Shown one piece after another: positions 11,931 through 21,565 of a stretch of DNA of 64,000 bases. A model generated the notes under the pieces. The model searched no databases, was not told the DNA's origin, and was given only the letters and a program-made list of their open reading frames with translations. The translations under genes and the position numbers were made by a program. The stretch spans positions 18,658,008-18,722,007 of the forward strand of contig NC_051089.1 in the NCBI RefSeq assembly GCF_901709675.1, read 5' to 3'. How positions within the stretch are numbered: position 1 is the stretch's first letter; every line of letters starts with the position of its first letter. Source of the DNA: Syngnathus acus. Taxonomy: Eukaryota > Chordata > Actinopteri > Syngnathiformes > Syngnathidae.

Positions 11931-11939
11931 TTATATACT

Positions 11940-12720
11940 ATATACAGGACTGTCTCAGAAAATTTGAATATTGTGATAAAGTTCTTTATTTTCTGTAATG
12001 CAATTAAAAAACCAAAAATGTCATACATTCTGGATTAATTAAAAATTAACTGAAATATTGCAAGCCTTTTATTATTTTAATATTGCTGATTATGGCATAC
12101 AGCTTAAGAAAACTCAAATATCCTATCTCAAAACAGGGTCGGTTCTAGGAATGCACATAAGAGGGGGCAGTCAGAAATGTGAAGGGGGCATGTTCTTTTT
12201 TTTTTATTTTTTTTTTACACATTATATTAACTATTATTTGAGTTGTCGTTAATCATTAGTTATATCACGGGTCATTACGACGAGTTTGGTGGAGTTTTTA
12301 CTGCTTCTTCCAACTCCTACCACGCTGACTGTAACTTGACACTCTCTGGCTGCGTCTTGCCTCATTTGCATACTCACAGTGATTGGATGTTTGCGGAGGG
12401 GCGCGGAGTCCTGACAGCAGGCTGTGCGAGGACACACACTGTACCGACATGAGAGAAGAGAGGGGGCCGATTAACGTGTGTTTCTATCAGCGGATTTTTC
12501 ACTTCTAAAAGTTTGATTCGAGGGGGCAGGACATCTGTTTGAGGGGGCGTTGCCCCCTCTTGCCCCTGCATAGAGCCGGCACTGTCTCAAAATATTGGAA
12601 TATCATGAATACGTATACTAGTCGGGTATTCAACTAATCACTTGAATCATCTAATTAACTTGAAACACCTGCAAGGGCTTCCTGAGCCTTGAAAAACACT
12701 CTGATCGCATTATTGTGACA
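11940..12720. mobile_element. Old DNA-transposon remnant split by a hAT
   Basis: The flanks, about 11940-12133 and 12593-12720, contain gaatattgtgataaagttc and gcaagccttttattatt, a repeat widespread in fish. They are interrupted by the hAT at 12134-12584. No coding region is seen. Confidence 0.5.
12134..12584. mobile_element. Non-autonomous hAT element, 451 bp
   Basis: Imperfect TIRs (cagggtcggttctagg versus the complement of tagagccggcactg) are flanked by an exact 8-bp TSD, tctcaaaa, at 12126-12133 and 12585-12592. The interior has gagggggc motifs near both ends. A segment at 12262-12365 recurs at 48560-48664. Confidence 0.85.
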
Positions 12721-13105
12721 GAGCGGTCGCTACAATTTAGAAAATATTTTTAAAGTCCTAATGGACTTTCCAAAATTTAAGTGGACCGCAGTGCGCAGGG
12801 AGCTTAATTTGGTCCGATCGCGCAACCGTAGCGCGCCGGGCGCTCACTGTCGCATTGCTTTAGGAGCGTCTTTGTGTTTTAGGATGGCTTTACTGCTCCC
12901 ACTTGCTTCCTTTGGAGGCATGATTAGAGTTGATGCAATACTCAGAGTAACGAGAACGTAATAACGAACGGAGTCAGTTGGCATGCGGGTCCTCTCGGCT
13001 CATCTCGCGAGGTTCGACAACCGAATTTCGTCCGACATCCGAAGCAAAAAAATCTCTAATTTTTTGTTCGAATACCGATTTGTTCGATAACCGGGACGTT
13101 CGAAT
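12712..13105. repeat. Copy of the cgatcgcgcaaccg repeat module
   Basis: The text around 12712-12890 (tcgcattattgtgacag, gcgcagggagcttaattt, gatcgcgcaaccg) closely matches 34405-34850, where it is tandemly repeated. The following 13000-13100 has ttcgataaccgggacgttcg, which looks like the other end of the same dispersed element. Confidence 0.6.
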
Positions 13106-13459
13106 ATATATATTCAAGATTCAAGAGTTTTTTATTCGCCATGTTTGAGCGTGCCAAACAAGGAATTTGACTTCGGTAAATCACACCCTCTGTGACTAAC
13201 AACACTCAGGACATGTGAAAAATGGCAAATATTCTCAAACATCCCCTGATCTTAAACTCCCAAAAGGGCAAGGAAAAACTCAAAACTCCAGCTAGGGGAA
13301 ATGAGAAACCTTGAGAAGAGACCACAGATGGGAAGGTCCCTCTTCCAGGATGACCAGGCTGCAATGGATGCAGAGAGGACACATAGTACAAACAGTGTAG
13401 ACAAATTCAAAAAAGGTGTGGAGAGCAGGATGTTATTGCACAGTAATGACTCTGAGACT

Positions 13460-14488
13460 CTAAGAGTGGTGTGAGTTCATCAGAGCAACAGCCTGGGGGA
13501 AGAAGCTGTCTCTGTGTCTGCTGGTTTTGGCGTACCGAGCTCTATAACGCCGTCCGGAGGGGAGTAGTTCAAACAGACTGCAACCTGGGTGAGAAGGGTC
13601 TGTAGAGATGTTCCTTGCACGTTTCCTGGTCCTGGACAGGTACAAGTCTTGGATAGATGGGAGGTTGATTCCAATGATCTTTTCTGCAGTCCTGATTGTC
13701 CGTTGCAGTCTGTGCTTGTCTTGTTTGGAGGCTGATCCAAACCAGACAGTGATGGAGGTGCAGAGGAGAGACTGGATGATGGCAGTGTAGAAGGTCTTCA
13801 GAAGCTCTCGCGGCAGGTTGAACTTCTTGAGCTGTCTCAGGAAGTACAGCCTCTGCTGGGCCTTCTTCCGGACAGAGTCTATGTGACCGGTCCATTTCAG
13901 GTCCCAAGAGATTGTGGTTCCCAGGAACTTGAAGGTGTCTGTGGAGAGAATAGTATTGCGGATAGTGAGGGGTAAAAGTGGTGAAGGGTCACGCCTGAAG
14001 TCCACTGTCATCTCCACGGTCTTGAGCGGGTTCAGCTCCAGGTGGTTTTGGCTGCACGAGTGGACCAGCCGCTCCACCTCCTGTCTGTACGCATTCTCAT
14101 CACCGTCCTGGATCAGTCCGATGAGAGTTGTGTCGTCTGCATACTTCAGGAGATTCACAGGAGAGTCACCTGAGGAGAAATCATTGGTGTAGAGAGAGAA
14201 GAGCAGTGGGGAGAGGACGCACCCCTGAGGGGCTCCAGTATTGGTGGTCCGGGTGTCAGATGTGATGCCCCCCAGCCTCACACGCTGTCTCCTGTTGGTC
14301 AGGAAGCTGGTGATCCACTGACAGGTGGAGGCAGGCACCGCAAGCTGGATGAGCTTCTGTTGGATGATGTCAGGAGCGATGGTGTTGAACGCCGAGCTGA
14401 AGTCCACGAACAGGATCCTGGCGTACGTTCCTGGTGTGTCCAGGTGGTGCAGGATGTAGTGCAGTCCCATGTTGACCGCATCATCCAC
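13460..14488 (-). CDS. Family B LINE reverse transcriptase, C-terminal open frame
   Basis: A 342-codon frame has [30 protein letters not shown] and catalytic KYADDTTLIG. The VDFRRD and FKFLGTTIS blocks and a C-terminus rich in basic residues (LPSGRRYRARYAKTSRH) follow. It is the distal half of ORF2. The preceding RT part lies in another frame (14299-15030; [19 protein letters not shown]), with the frameshift near 14500, so the M at 14488 is internal. Typical for a dead LINE. Confidence 0.85.
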   Translation of the reverse strand: MDDAVNMGLHYILHHLDTPGTYARILFVDFSSAFNTIAPDIIQQKLIQLAVPASTCQWITSFLTNRRQRVRLGGITSDTRTTNTGAPQGCVLSPLLFSLYTNDFSSGDSPVNLLKYADDTTLIGLIQDGDENAYRQEVERLVHSCSQNHLELNPLKTVEMTVDFRRDPSPLLPLTIRNTILSTDTFKFLGTTISWDLKWTGHIDSVRKKAQQRLYFLRQLKKFNLPRELLKTFYTAIIQSLLCTSITVWFGSASKQDKHRLQRTIRTAEKIIGINLPSIQDLYLSRTRKRARNISTDPSHPGCSLFELLPSGRRYRARYAKTSRHRDSFFPQAVALMNSHHS

Positions 14489-15762
14489 TGACCTGTTAGC
14501 CCGGTATAGGCAAACTGGAGGGGGTCAAGCAGGGGGCCCGTGACATCCTTCAGGTGGTTCAGCACTAACCTCTCGAAAGATTTCATGACCACAGATGTCA
14601 GTGCCACAGGTCTGTAGTCATTCAAACCTGTGATGGCGGGCTTCTTGGCCACTGGAACGATGGTGGAGCTCTTCAAGCACGAGGGCACCTCACACAGCTC
14701 CAGAGAACGGTTGAAGATCCGTGCAAAGGTGGGCGCCAGCTGCTCAGCGCAGACTTTCAAGCAGGAAGGTGACACGCCGTCTGGGCCCGGTGCCTTCCTG
14801 GTCTTTTGTCTCCGGAACATCTGGCGCACTTCCTCCTCGCGGATCTGGAGTGCGGGCGCGGCCTCTGCAAGAGAGAGAGTGGGTGACAACGATGATAGAG
14901 GTGTGGACAGAGCAGTTGTGGGGAAAGGTGAGTATGTAGATTGTGCTGCAGGAAGTCCCGTTGTGTGGGAGGACCGATCAAACCTGCAGTAGAACCTGTT
15001 TAGCTGGTTAGCAAGCCTTGGGCTCTCCACAGGACTTAGAAGTTTTTAGTTTCTGCCTGTAGGCCGGGATCAGATGAACTAGACAGTGGTCCGAGAGTCC
15101 TAAAGCTGCACGAGCCGCAGAGTGGTATGCATCCTTGATCACGGTGTAGCAGTGGTCCAGAGTCTGTGCCCCTCTGGTGGGACACGTTACGTGCTGTCTG
15201 TATCTGGGGAGTTCGTGTGCGAGGTTCGCCCTGTTAAGATCACCCAGAACAATGATTAGTGAATTTGGTAGAAGTTTCTCCATGTCTGTTACCTGGTTAG
15301 CCGAAACCCCGCTAGCTCCACGGCGTGGTGGGGGGTTCGTTCGCTGAGCCACGTTTCAACAAAGCACAGCGCGGCGGATCTGCTGAAGTCCGTGTTCCTT
15401 GAAGTGAGGAGCAGCAGTTCGTCCATCTTGTTCGCCAGGGAGCAGACATTCGCCAGATGAATTGACGGTAGGGCAGAACGGAACCCTCTCTGCCTCAGCC
15501 TTACGAGTGCTCCGGCTCGTTTTCCGCGCCGCCGTCGTCGCGCTAGCTTGTATAGCACCGCCGCTCCGGCTAGAATCTCCGACAAACAGTCTGAATCAGA
15601 GAGAACAGGAGAGAAAATACCAGAAGAAGACTGTCCGATGTTTAACAGCGCTTCTCTGGTAAAAGTGATCCGGGATGGACAGCAGAGGACACAGAAAACA
15701 CACAAAATAAGACAAAGAAACAGAGAGCGACTCACCGTGGCTGCCATCCGCGGCGCCATCAT
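14480..15762 (-). pseudogene. Family B LINE endonuclease and N-terminal RT, frameshifted and deleted
   Basis: From 15762 down there is an N-terminal region starting MMAPRMAATVSRS, then endonuclease blocks IHLANVCSLANKMDEL and FVETWLSERTPHHAVELAGF. A deletion removes the middle of the endonuclease and joins to ANQVTDMEKLLPN and LGDLNRANLAHEL. A second deletion near 15045 joins the end of the endonuclease to [15 protein letters not shown] of RT. At the second junction the lost segment is bordered by ccacagg in the intact copy, suggesting deletion between short repeats. The product cannot be complete. Confidence 0.8.
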
Positions 15763-15877
15763 ATAACATCATCATTTGTGTCACTCCAAATCATTAAATC
15801 CATCGATCAAATTTCTCGTCCTTTATGTCATCCTGGTGACAAAGGACATGTCCAGAGGAGGCGGCGCCATCATATGA

Positions 15878-15910
15878 CGTATGTATATATATATATATAT
15901 ATATATAAAA

Positions 15911-15967
<57 letters not shown>

Positions 15968-15970
15968 TAC
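15878..15970. repeat. (TA)n microsatellite
   Basis: About 90 bp of near-perfect ta dinucleotides is interrupted by one aaaag block. Short frames across it encode alternating I/Y and are not genes. Confidence 0.97.
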
Positions 15971-16257
15971 TTTTGGGAGTAGTTGAGACCAGCGTCTCTC
16001 CTATTTCTCCTTGCGGGGGTAATTGTGGGAGGACCATACAGCTCTCCTAATTCTCCTCGCAAGAAACCAAAAACGTCTTCTCTCCTTATTGTTTGTGAGA
16101 TGTTTAAGAAAATAAACCTAACAGTAAGTACAGTGGTGAAAGATGGAAGAGCATTGCTCGCAAACCTAACATTCCTAGAATTTAGACAAGAATTTATTTA
16201 AGCCGGTACGGAAAGAAGATTCGTTCCGAGTCTAACTGCTGTTCAAGTAATCAATCT
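15971..16257. other. No gene seen between the microsatellite and the THAP element
   Basis: About 290 bp. No domain or clear repeat was recognised. Confidence 0.4.
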
Positions 16258-16259
16258 AT

Positions 16260-16330
16260 AGAGGCTTTGCAGCTGACGTCATCAGCCGCGCACATTAGCT
16301 TGGCGGCCATCTTGCCGGTCAACATTTCAG
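16260..16330 (+). promoter_or_regulatory. Left terminal promoter region of the THAP/SWIM element
   Basis: Right after the TIR there is a perfect CRE (tgacgtca, 16274-16281). A YY1-like site follows on the minus strand (complement of ggcggccatcttg, 16302-16314). The block resembles the right end of the element in inverted orientation. The THAP start codon lies about 75 bp downstream. Confidence 0.5.
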
Positions 16331-16389
16331 TGCCGGTCAACGACTCACACACGCTTTCTTGTTACATCTGCTGCTATTTGAGCTTGAAA

Positions 16390-17525
16390 ATGCCGGAAAC
16401 CTGCTGTGCTGTTGGATGTAGCAATAGACGAGGCGATAAACCTTCTATAGATTTCCGGCAAACATCCAAAAACGCGATAAATGGATCGCGGCGATTCGTC
16501 GTGAACGATGGAAACCTACGATTTACACAAGGATATGCAATGAGCACGTCATAGCAGGTATGTAAACTATTCACCCCTGATTTGTTTCACAAAATGTGAA
16601 ATAATACAATATGGGATGATACAAATATGATTGTTGAAAATGCTGGGTGCATTTTTAGAAAGGCAGCAAGAGCAGCAAGGCAGGGAATGGGATGATTTCT
16701 TCAGTTCACCCCCCCCTCCGTTTTTATTTTTTGTTTATTTTTTCATGATGCTTCATCTGATTGGCTTAAAAATCATATTGGAATTGAACAATTAATTCTC
16801 ATGAGTGAATGCATTAGGAAATTTCAAAAGAAATTATTATGAACCTTGTGAAAAATGTTTTTTTAATGAAGCATTTTTGAACAAGAGGCTTTTTGTTACT
16901 TCATTTGGCACAAGGTAAAATCTACATTGATAAAGTTTTCAAGCCATTGGCACAAGGTTAAAACTTTTATTGGTTAAGTTTTCAAGCCAATCAGATGAGG
17001 CATCATGCAAAAATAAACAAAAAATAAAAATGGTAGCAACTTGAACAGACAGGTACAGTTTACTGAATGATTTCACTCTATTGAGTTTTTTAATATGTCA
17101 AGTTATGAAATGCCATTACGAAACAAACTGAACTGGGTATATCCCCTTCAACAACGTGCTTAATTATTTATGGTAGTCATTATGAATAATGTGATTGTTT
17201 AATTGTTTCAGGTGCAGAAAGCGAAGATCCACTATCCCCAGACTATGTGCCAAGTATATTTGAGCATACCCAGTCACCTCACAAACGAAAACTCAAATGT
17301 TCATTGAAGATCTTTGAGAGAAGACAAAATCTCAAGCAGCGCAAGAGAGACCGCGAGAGGGCATTGGCAGCAGCAGCAGCACTTGTCAATATTTCCCAGT
17401 CTGTCCCTTGTGAAAATGATCAACTACCCGCTGGTGAAGATGTGATGTTGCTTGGCCCCTGGACTCTTCTTCAACCGCAGATATCTGAAAAACATTTTAC
17501 TAAAAATTGTTTTCACTATGATTAG
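16390..17525 (+). pseudogene. THAP zinc-finger protein gene, two exons, exon 1 frameshifted
   Basis: Exon 1 (16390-16557) starts MPETCCAVGCSNRRG, the first cysteines of a C2CH THAP DNA-binding domain. After SIDF the frame shifts by one base, and the rest (DKWIAAIRRERW...YTRICNEH) is read in a different frame, giving the conserved W and the CxxH pair. Exon 1 ends at a gtatgt donor. Exon 2 starts at 17212 after a tttcag acceptor; it begins AESEDPLSPDYVPS, has a basic region (KRKLKCSLKIFERRQ... KQRKRDRERA, likely helical) and stops at 17525. An aataaa lies near 17551. THAP domains bind DNA and are common in transposases (P, Kolobok) and domesticated proteins. Here it is probably the DNA-binding accessory protein of the element. 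The frameshift means this copy is likely dead. Confidence 0.75.
16721..17031. repeat. Inverted repeat in the THAP intron
   Basis: Arms of about 48 bp: 16721-16768 (words gtttattttt and catctgattggctt) and the complement at 16978-17031 (aagccaatcagatg, then aaaaataaacaaaaaat). The spacer is about 210 bp and also holds direct repeats of ttggcacaaggt. Either a small MITE or a structured intron hairpin. Confidence 0.7.
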
Positions 17526-17603
17526 ATTATTTGTAACAGGTTGGAGAACAATAAATTATTTATGATATATATATTAATTACTAAGTGCGAAAAAAATACA
17601 AAC

Positions 17604-18837
17604 CTGCTCTCTGGTAATGGAATGTAACTTTTCCAGCTCTGACCGGCATTTTAGTGCAAGTTCATCTGGGCTGAGTTTCATATTGCCAGAATCGTACAGC
17701 TGTGAGAGAGGTACAGGAAGCTTTCGCTTCACTGCCCTTGGCACAAAGTTGTCAGCATAGTCAGGGACAATGCTCAAAATTGCTGGTCTTCCACCGCATT
17801 CAGACAAAGCCTTGTAAAAGGCAGCTTTCTGCTCTTCAGTTGGTGGAGGAACATTCAGCAGTTTTCTCGCAGCACTTTCCTCAGGAGTTGAAACTTCTGA
17901 CTTTCGTTTCTGGGCTGGACGGGCAAAATCGATATTGCATCCTTCAGCATATTCTATGTGCGATGCTGATGGTTTCAGCCACTGACAAGGTAGTGATGTG
18001 CATGAAGTGGCCGTCTTCATACGTATTAATGTCTCCAGGGCGAACAGGGATGCTGCTGAATGTGAACATGTTTCACCCAATCCAGCCATGCAGGTACAGT
18101 GGCAGCACAGGATCTGACCATCTTTCGCTATTGCTACCCAAGGTCTGAGGGGAGGATCATTCATCCGTTGAGAGTGTTTTACCTGAAACAGATAATATGA
18201 CATACCTTATATTATTATCAGTCCCTAATTTGGATATAATATACAAGGCTAGACCTCTTACTGTCCATTTATGCATATTTTACCTGGCATTTGGTAAATT
18301 TTCTCATGAATCATTCATTAAATTAGCTTGAAAATTTAAACCTGGTTCATTTTGAGCAAGAGACCAAAAGGAATTATCAAGCATGAATTCTAAAAAGTAT
18401 TTTTGTAGAAATTGTTGCATAAGCTCTATATTGAATAGTTGGAAATTATGTAATGTTTTATTGTAGGAATTAATTTCTCAGATTTCAATATGATATTTTC
18501 CTTACCTTGGTCATGAGAAGAAATCGATTCTGTTTGGAATCTGCCATATCAGCCCATCATGCACAAAACCTGCTGTAAAATACTTGTAGGCATCCAGACT
18601 CTTGTATGCCTTAAGGTCCTTTCCAGTGTACGGAGATGGTGAATCGACGAGGTAATTATAAATATCTGGATATGAGAGATCAGGCTGGTCGGCTGTTGCA
18701 AAATGCTCAGGTGATTTTAGCATGCTTCTCGGTAAAAGGTACGGATCCGTTGTGCCAACAAGGTTCAACTTCTCTCGGTAACGTTTCTTGGATTCTTCAT
18801 CCAAATGCCCAACTTCATTGGATAGCAAATCAGCCAT
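17604..18837 (-). pseudogene. SWIM zinc-finger gene, 5' exons of a YqaJ-type nuclease gene
   Basis: Exon 1 runs from ATG 18837 (MADLLSNEVGHLDEES...) to a donor at 18505-18504. Near its end a one-base shift is needed to go from the FVHDG frame to the ADSKQNRFLLMTK frame that reaches the donor. Exon 2 (18182 to 17604) follows a tttcag acceptor. It holds a SWIM zinc finger: HCTC then CSH about 8 residues on (C-x-C-x7-C-x-H, residues 29-41 of the exon), then a basic region and ELEKLHSITREQ before a gtttgt donor. In fish proteins recalled with this architecture, a YqaJ/lambda-exonuclease-like domain follows; those exons are missing, replaced by the convergent THAP gene. The SWIM finger likely binds DNA or protein. 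Identity is from motifs and recall, not a search. Confidence 0.7.
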
Positions 18838-18899
18838 AATTCGGATGAAATCGGTGAAAATGTAGCGCAGAAATCAAACTGAATCTGTACGAACACGTA

Positions 18900-18980
18900 G
18901 GAACGAGCTGACCGGTTGACCGCCAAGATGGCGGCATAACACAAAATCACGTGATAAAACCACGTGACTGCAAAGCCTCT
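18900..18980 (-). promoter_or_regulatory. Right terminal promoter region of the THAP/SWIM element
   Basis: A consensus YY1 site, aagatggcggc, lies at 18925-18935 within a block (ccgccaagatggcgg next to gaccggttgacc) that mirrors the left end. Two cacgtg E-boxes lie between it and the TIR. The SWIM ATG is about 90 bp inward. Confidence 0.5.
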
Positions 18981-19100
18981 ATAGTTAGATTAATTCCATC
19001 ATTTCCGGACGCCAGTCCCTTTAAAATAAAAAAGACCCCGGTGTCGAGACCTGGGATAGAATTGATCGCGGCTGTTTCAGAGGCTTTCTTTCCTATTTTC

Positions 19101-19111
19101 AAGATGGCGGC
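19101..19111 (+). promoter_or_regulatory. YY1-type site overlapping the LINE A start codon
   Basis: The sequence aagatggcggc is a consensus YY1 motif and contains the likely initiator ATG (19104-19106) in good Kozak context. By analogy with mammalian L1, where a YY1 site directs accurate 5' initiation, it could serve as promoter element; that role is inference. Confidence 0.5.
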
Positions 19112-20645
19112 GTCCCAGTCGGCTGCGGCTGCCACGGCTCTCGACGACCGACGAGCATTTTCACAAAATATGCCGCCTAGGACACTACAAACAACACAAA
19201 GTTTAGTCTATCCATCCAGTAGGTTAGTATATGATCGCCAGCGCCTGCTGGAGGTACGGTCATCAAGTGTTTTTGGACTCGTAGCCACAACTACCCTAGT
19301 CTGTTTACGTAGCCTCGGAGTGCTTCGGGCACTAGCCCCAGAAGCTCACGATGCAGCGGGCTCGCCGGGCAGCACACGCCGGAGGAGGAGTAAGCGTAGG
19401 CGGTGTGACCGGCGGCGGAAGCGCGGCTGTCGAGGTGGGCTAACGGCTAAGCTAAAAGCTAACCCCTACAAACCGCCGCTTCCATCCATCTTCCTCTCCA
19501 ACGTCCGCTCACTGGATAATAAAATGGACCATCTACAACTGGAACTCTCTTCAAAGAGGGAGGTCAGAAACTGCTGCGCTCTCATCCTGACGGAGACATG
19601 GCTGAACTCATCAATACCGGACAACGCCGTTAGCCTGGAGGGGCTCGTAACATTCCGCGCCGACAGAAACAGCGAACTAAGCGGTAAATCCCGAGGAGGT
19701 GGGCTGTGTGTCTACATCAACAACAACTGGTGCAAAAATGCTAGATCTGTCGCCAGCTTCTGCTCTTCGGACATCGAGCTTTTGACTGTTAACTGCAGAC
19801 CCTTCTACCTGCCCAGGGAGTTTACTGTTGTTAGCATCACGGCTGTGTATGTGCCTCCTAGCGCTAATACTAAAGAGGCCATGAGCGTTCTCTATCGGAC
19901 AATCGGTGAGCTGCAATCCACGCACACAGAGGGTGTTTTCATCATTGCTGGGGACTTCAACCAGGCTAACATGAAGACTATTCTCCCTCATTTTTACCAA
20001 CACGTGGATTTTCCAACTCGGGGAGAGAACACTCTGGACTTGGTTTACACCAATATAAAAGATGCATTCAGAGCAGCCCCCCGCCCCCACCTCGGCTCTT
20101 CAGACCACCTATCTGTTATGCTAATCCCTGCGTACAGGCCCCTGCTGATCAGAGCAAAACCCACAGTGAAGCAGGTGAGGGTGTGGTCTGAGGGGGCCAT
20201 GGAGGCACTCCAGGACTGCTTTGAGTGCTCTGACTGGGACATGTTCAAATCAGCAGCAACACATGACAATCAGATCGACATTGATGAGTACGCCATGACT
20301 GTGTCAGCCTACATCAACAAATGCGCCGAGGACGTCAGCACCACTAAGAACATCATCACCCGAGCCAACCAACGACCCTGGATGACTGAGGAGGTACGTC
20401 ATACGCTACGAGCACGGAACTCAGCCTTCAAGTCTGGTGACAAGGAGGCACTGAGGACAGCGAGAGCCACCTTGAACCGTGCCATCAGGTTAGCGAAGCG
20501 AAGCCACAGTCGAAAAATTCAGGATTTTTTCCACGACGCCAATAACACCAGGAGTATGTGGCAAGGCATACGGGCGATCACTGACTACAACTTACCCTCC
20601 CCCCCGGTGGGTGAGGTTGATGCTGACTTCCTAAATGGTCTAAAT
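19104..20645 (+). pseudogene. Family A LINE ORF2, N-terminal endonuclease part, cut by a hAT
   Basis: Reading from ATG 19104 (MAASQSAAAATALDD...), an N-terminal region with a strongly basic run (RRRRSKRRRCDRRRKRG, near residue 98) leads into the APE-type endonuclease. Its blocks are SIFLSNVRSLDNKMD, ILTETWLNSS, SRGGGLCVYIN, AGDFNQAN and GSSDHLSV. The frame is open to 20645, where the hAT insertion puts foreign codons in frame. The endonuclease is complete by eye, so this copy gives the family N-terminus that copy 1 lacks. Confidence 0.85.
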
Positions 20646-21565
20646 CAGTGGTCCCCAACCACCGGGCCGCGGACCGGTACCGGTCCGTGGGTCACTTGGT
20701 ACCGGGCCGCGGAGCCGCACAGGAAAAAAAAAAAAAAAGAAAAAAAGAAAATGTTTTTTTTTTTTTTTTCATTGACGATCAATTCATTCAGATTAAGACG
20801 CTCGTCCCGGTCACGTGACATGTTTCCCCAGTCGAGCCCGCAAAGCTAGCAAAAATGAGTAAGAATTTATTTCGAAAAATATAAAAAATTTGGCGAATCT
20901 CTCCCAATTACATCTGTCAGTGCATCTGAAAAATAAGGACTCTTGACACAGGGCGCTCGTCTCGGTCACGTGACATGTCACCACAGTCAAGCCCGCAAGG
21001 CAAGCAAAAATGAGCAAGAAACAGAGAAGTTTGGAAAGCTTCTTCGGAAAGGGAAAAACGTCCAATGAGGACACTGAAGAAGAAGAGGCTACGACTTCTA
21101 AGAAAAGGAAAGCTGCATTTAAAAGAACATTTCTGGAGTCCTACTTAAAATATGGATTTATCGCCACAGGTGACTCTGACGCGCCAAGTTCACTCCGCAT
21201 ATGTGGCGAAAGGCTAGCTAACGAGGCAATGAAGCCTTCAAACCTGCTTCGGCACATGGAGACCAAGCATCCTGCATTTAAAGACAAACCGTAACCACTT
21301 CGGGTGTCATTGTCTCCGATTACGCCTAGATGGGAACGGCTCATTTCTGAGAAAAGAGCTCGGTGCTCCCACGAATTCAACGTTTTATTTTTATGTGGTT
21401 TATATTTGTTTTTATGCCAGTCGTATCATTTTATTTCATCCTATTTATATATATAAATATTTAAATAATAAATATATAAATATATTTATTTATATAAAGG
21501 CCGGTCCGCGAAAATATTTCTGACACGTAACCGGTCCGTGGTGCAAAAAAGGTTGGGGACCACTG
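20646..21565. mobile_element. Non-autonomous hAT element (ZBED type), 920 bp
   Basis: The ends cagtggtccccaacc and ggttggggaccactg form a perfect inverted repeat, and the 8-bp TSD gtctaaat lies at 20638-20645 and 21566-21573. It retains a truncated BED-finger ORF. It sits in the LINE A ORF and postdates it. Confidence 0.95.
21010..21294 (+). pseudogene. hAT transposase N-terminus with BED zinc-finger remnant
   Basis: The 94-codon frame starts MSKKQRSLESFFGKG and continues through an acidic/basic linker. It then has YLKYGFIATGD, ICGERLANEAMKPSNLLRHMETKH and AFKDKP. This is the N-terminal pattern of ZBED5/SCAND3-like hAT transposases: a BED finger with CxxC and HxxxxH. The first cysteine of CxxC reads L here (SLRICGE), so zinc binding is probably lost. 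The RNase H-like catalytic domain and hAT dimerisation region are missing. The stop at 21294 comes soon after the finger. Confidence 0.8.

Larger units (their letters stand above)
13112..15766 (-). mobile_element. LINE family B (CR1/Rex1-like), copy 2
   Basis: This minus-strand element has its 5' end near 15766 and its 3' end, with gaatctt repeats, near 13112. The endonuclease N-terminal part (15289-15762) and RT (13460-15030) are present, but two internal deletions are evident against the 56.7-59.8 kb copy: one near 15300 and one of about 425 bp near 15045. The 3' UTR contains an extra 160-bp cassette at about 13229-13392 that is also found alone at 39.8-40.1 kb. Confidence 0.88.
16260..18980. 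mobile_element. THAP/SWIM DNA transposon derivative (ISL2EU-like)
   Basis: This 2,721-bp unit is bounded by inverted repeats agaggctttgcag (left) and ctgcaaagcctct (right), with the dinucleotide at on both sides (16258-16259, 18981-18982) as a possible TSD. Inside, a THAP gene runs rightward and a SWIM-domain gene runs leftward, so they converge. Both ends carry similar promoter-like sequence with a YY1-type site. It is known that ISL2EU transposons can carry a YqaJ-type nuclease gene, and fish YqaJ proteins often have an N-terminal SWIM finger. The YqaJ exons and the transposase core are absent here, so this is an internally deleted copy. Assignment to ISL2EU is inference. Confidence 0.7.

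Noticed and set aside
15823-16062. Frames across the (TA)n repeat with alternating I/Y
   Set aside because: Pure microsatellite translation.
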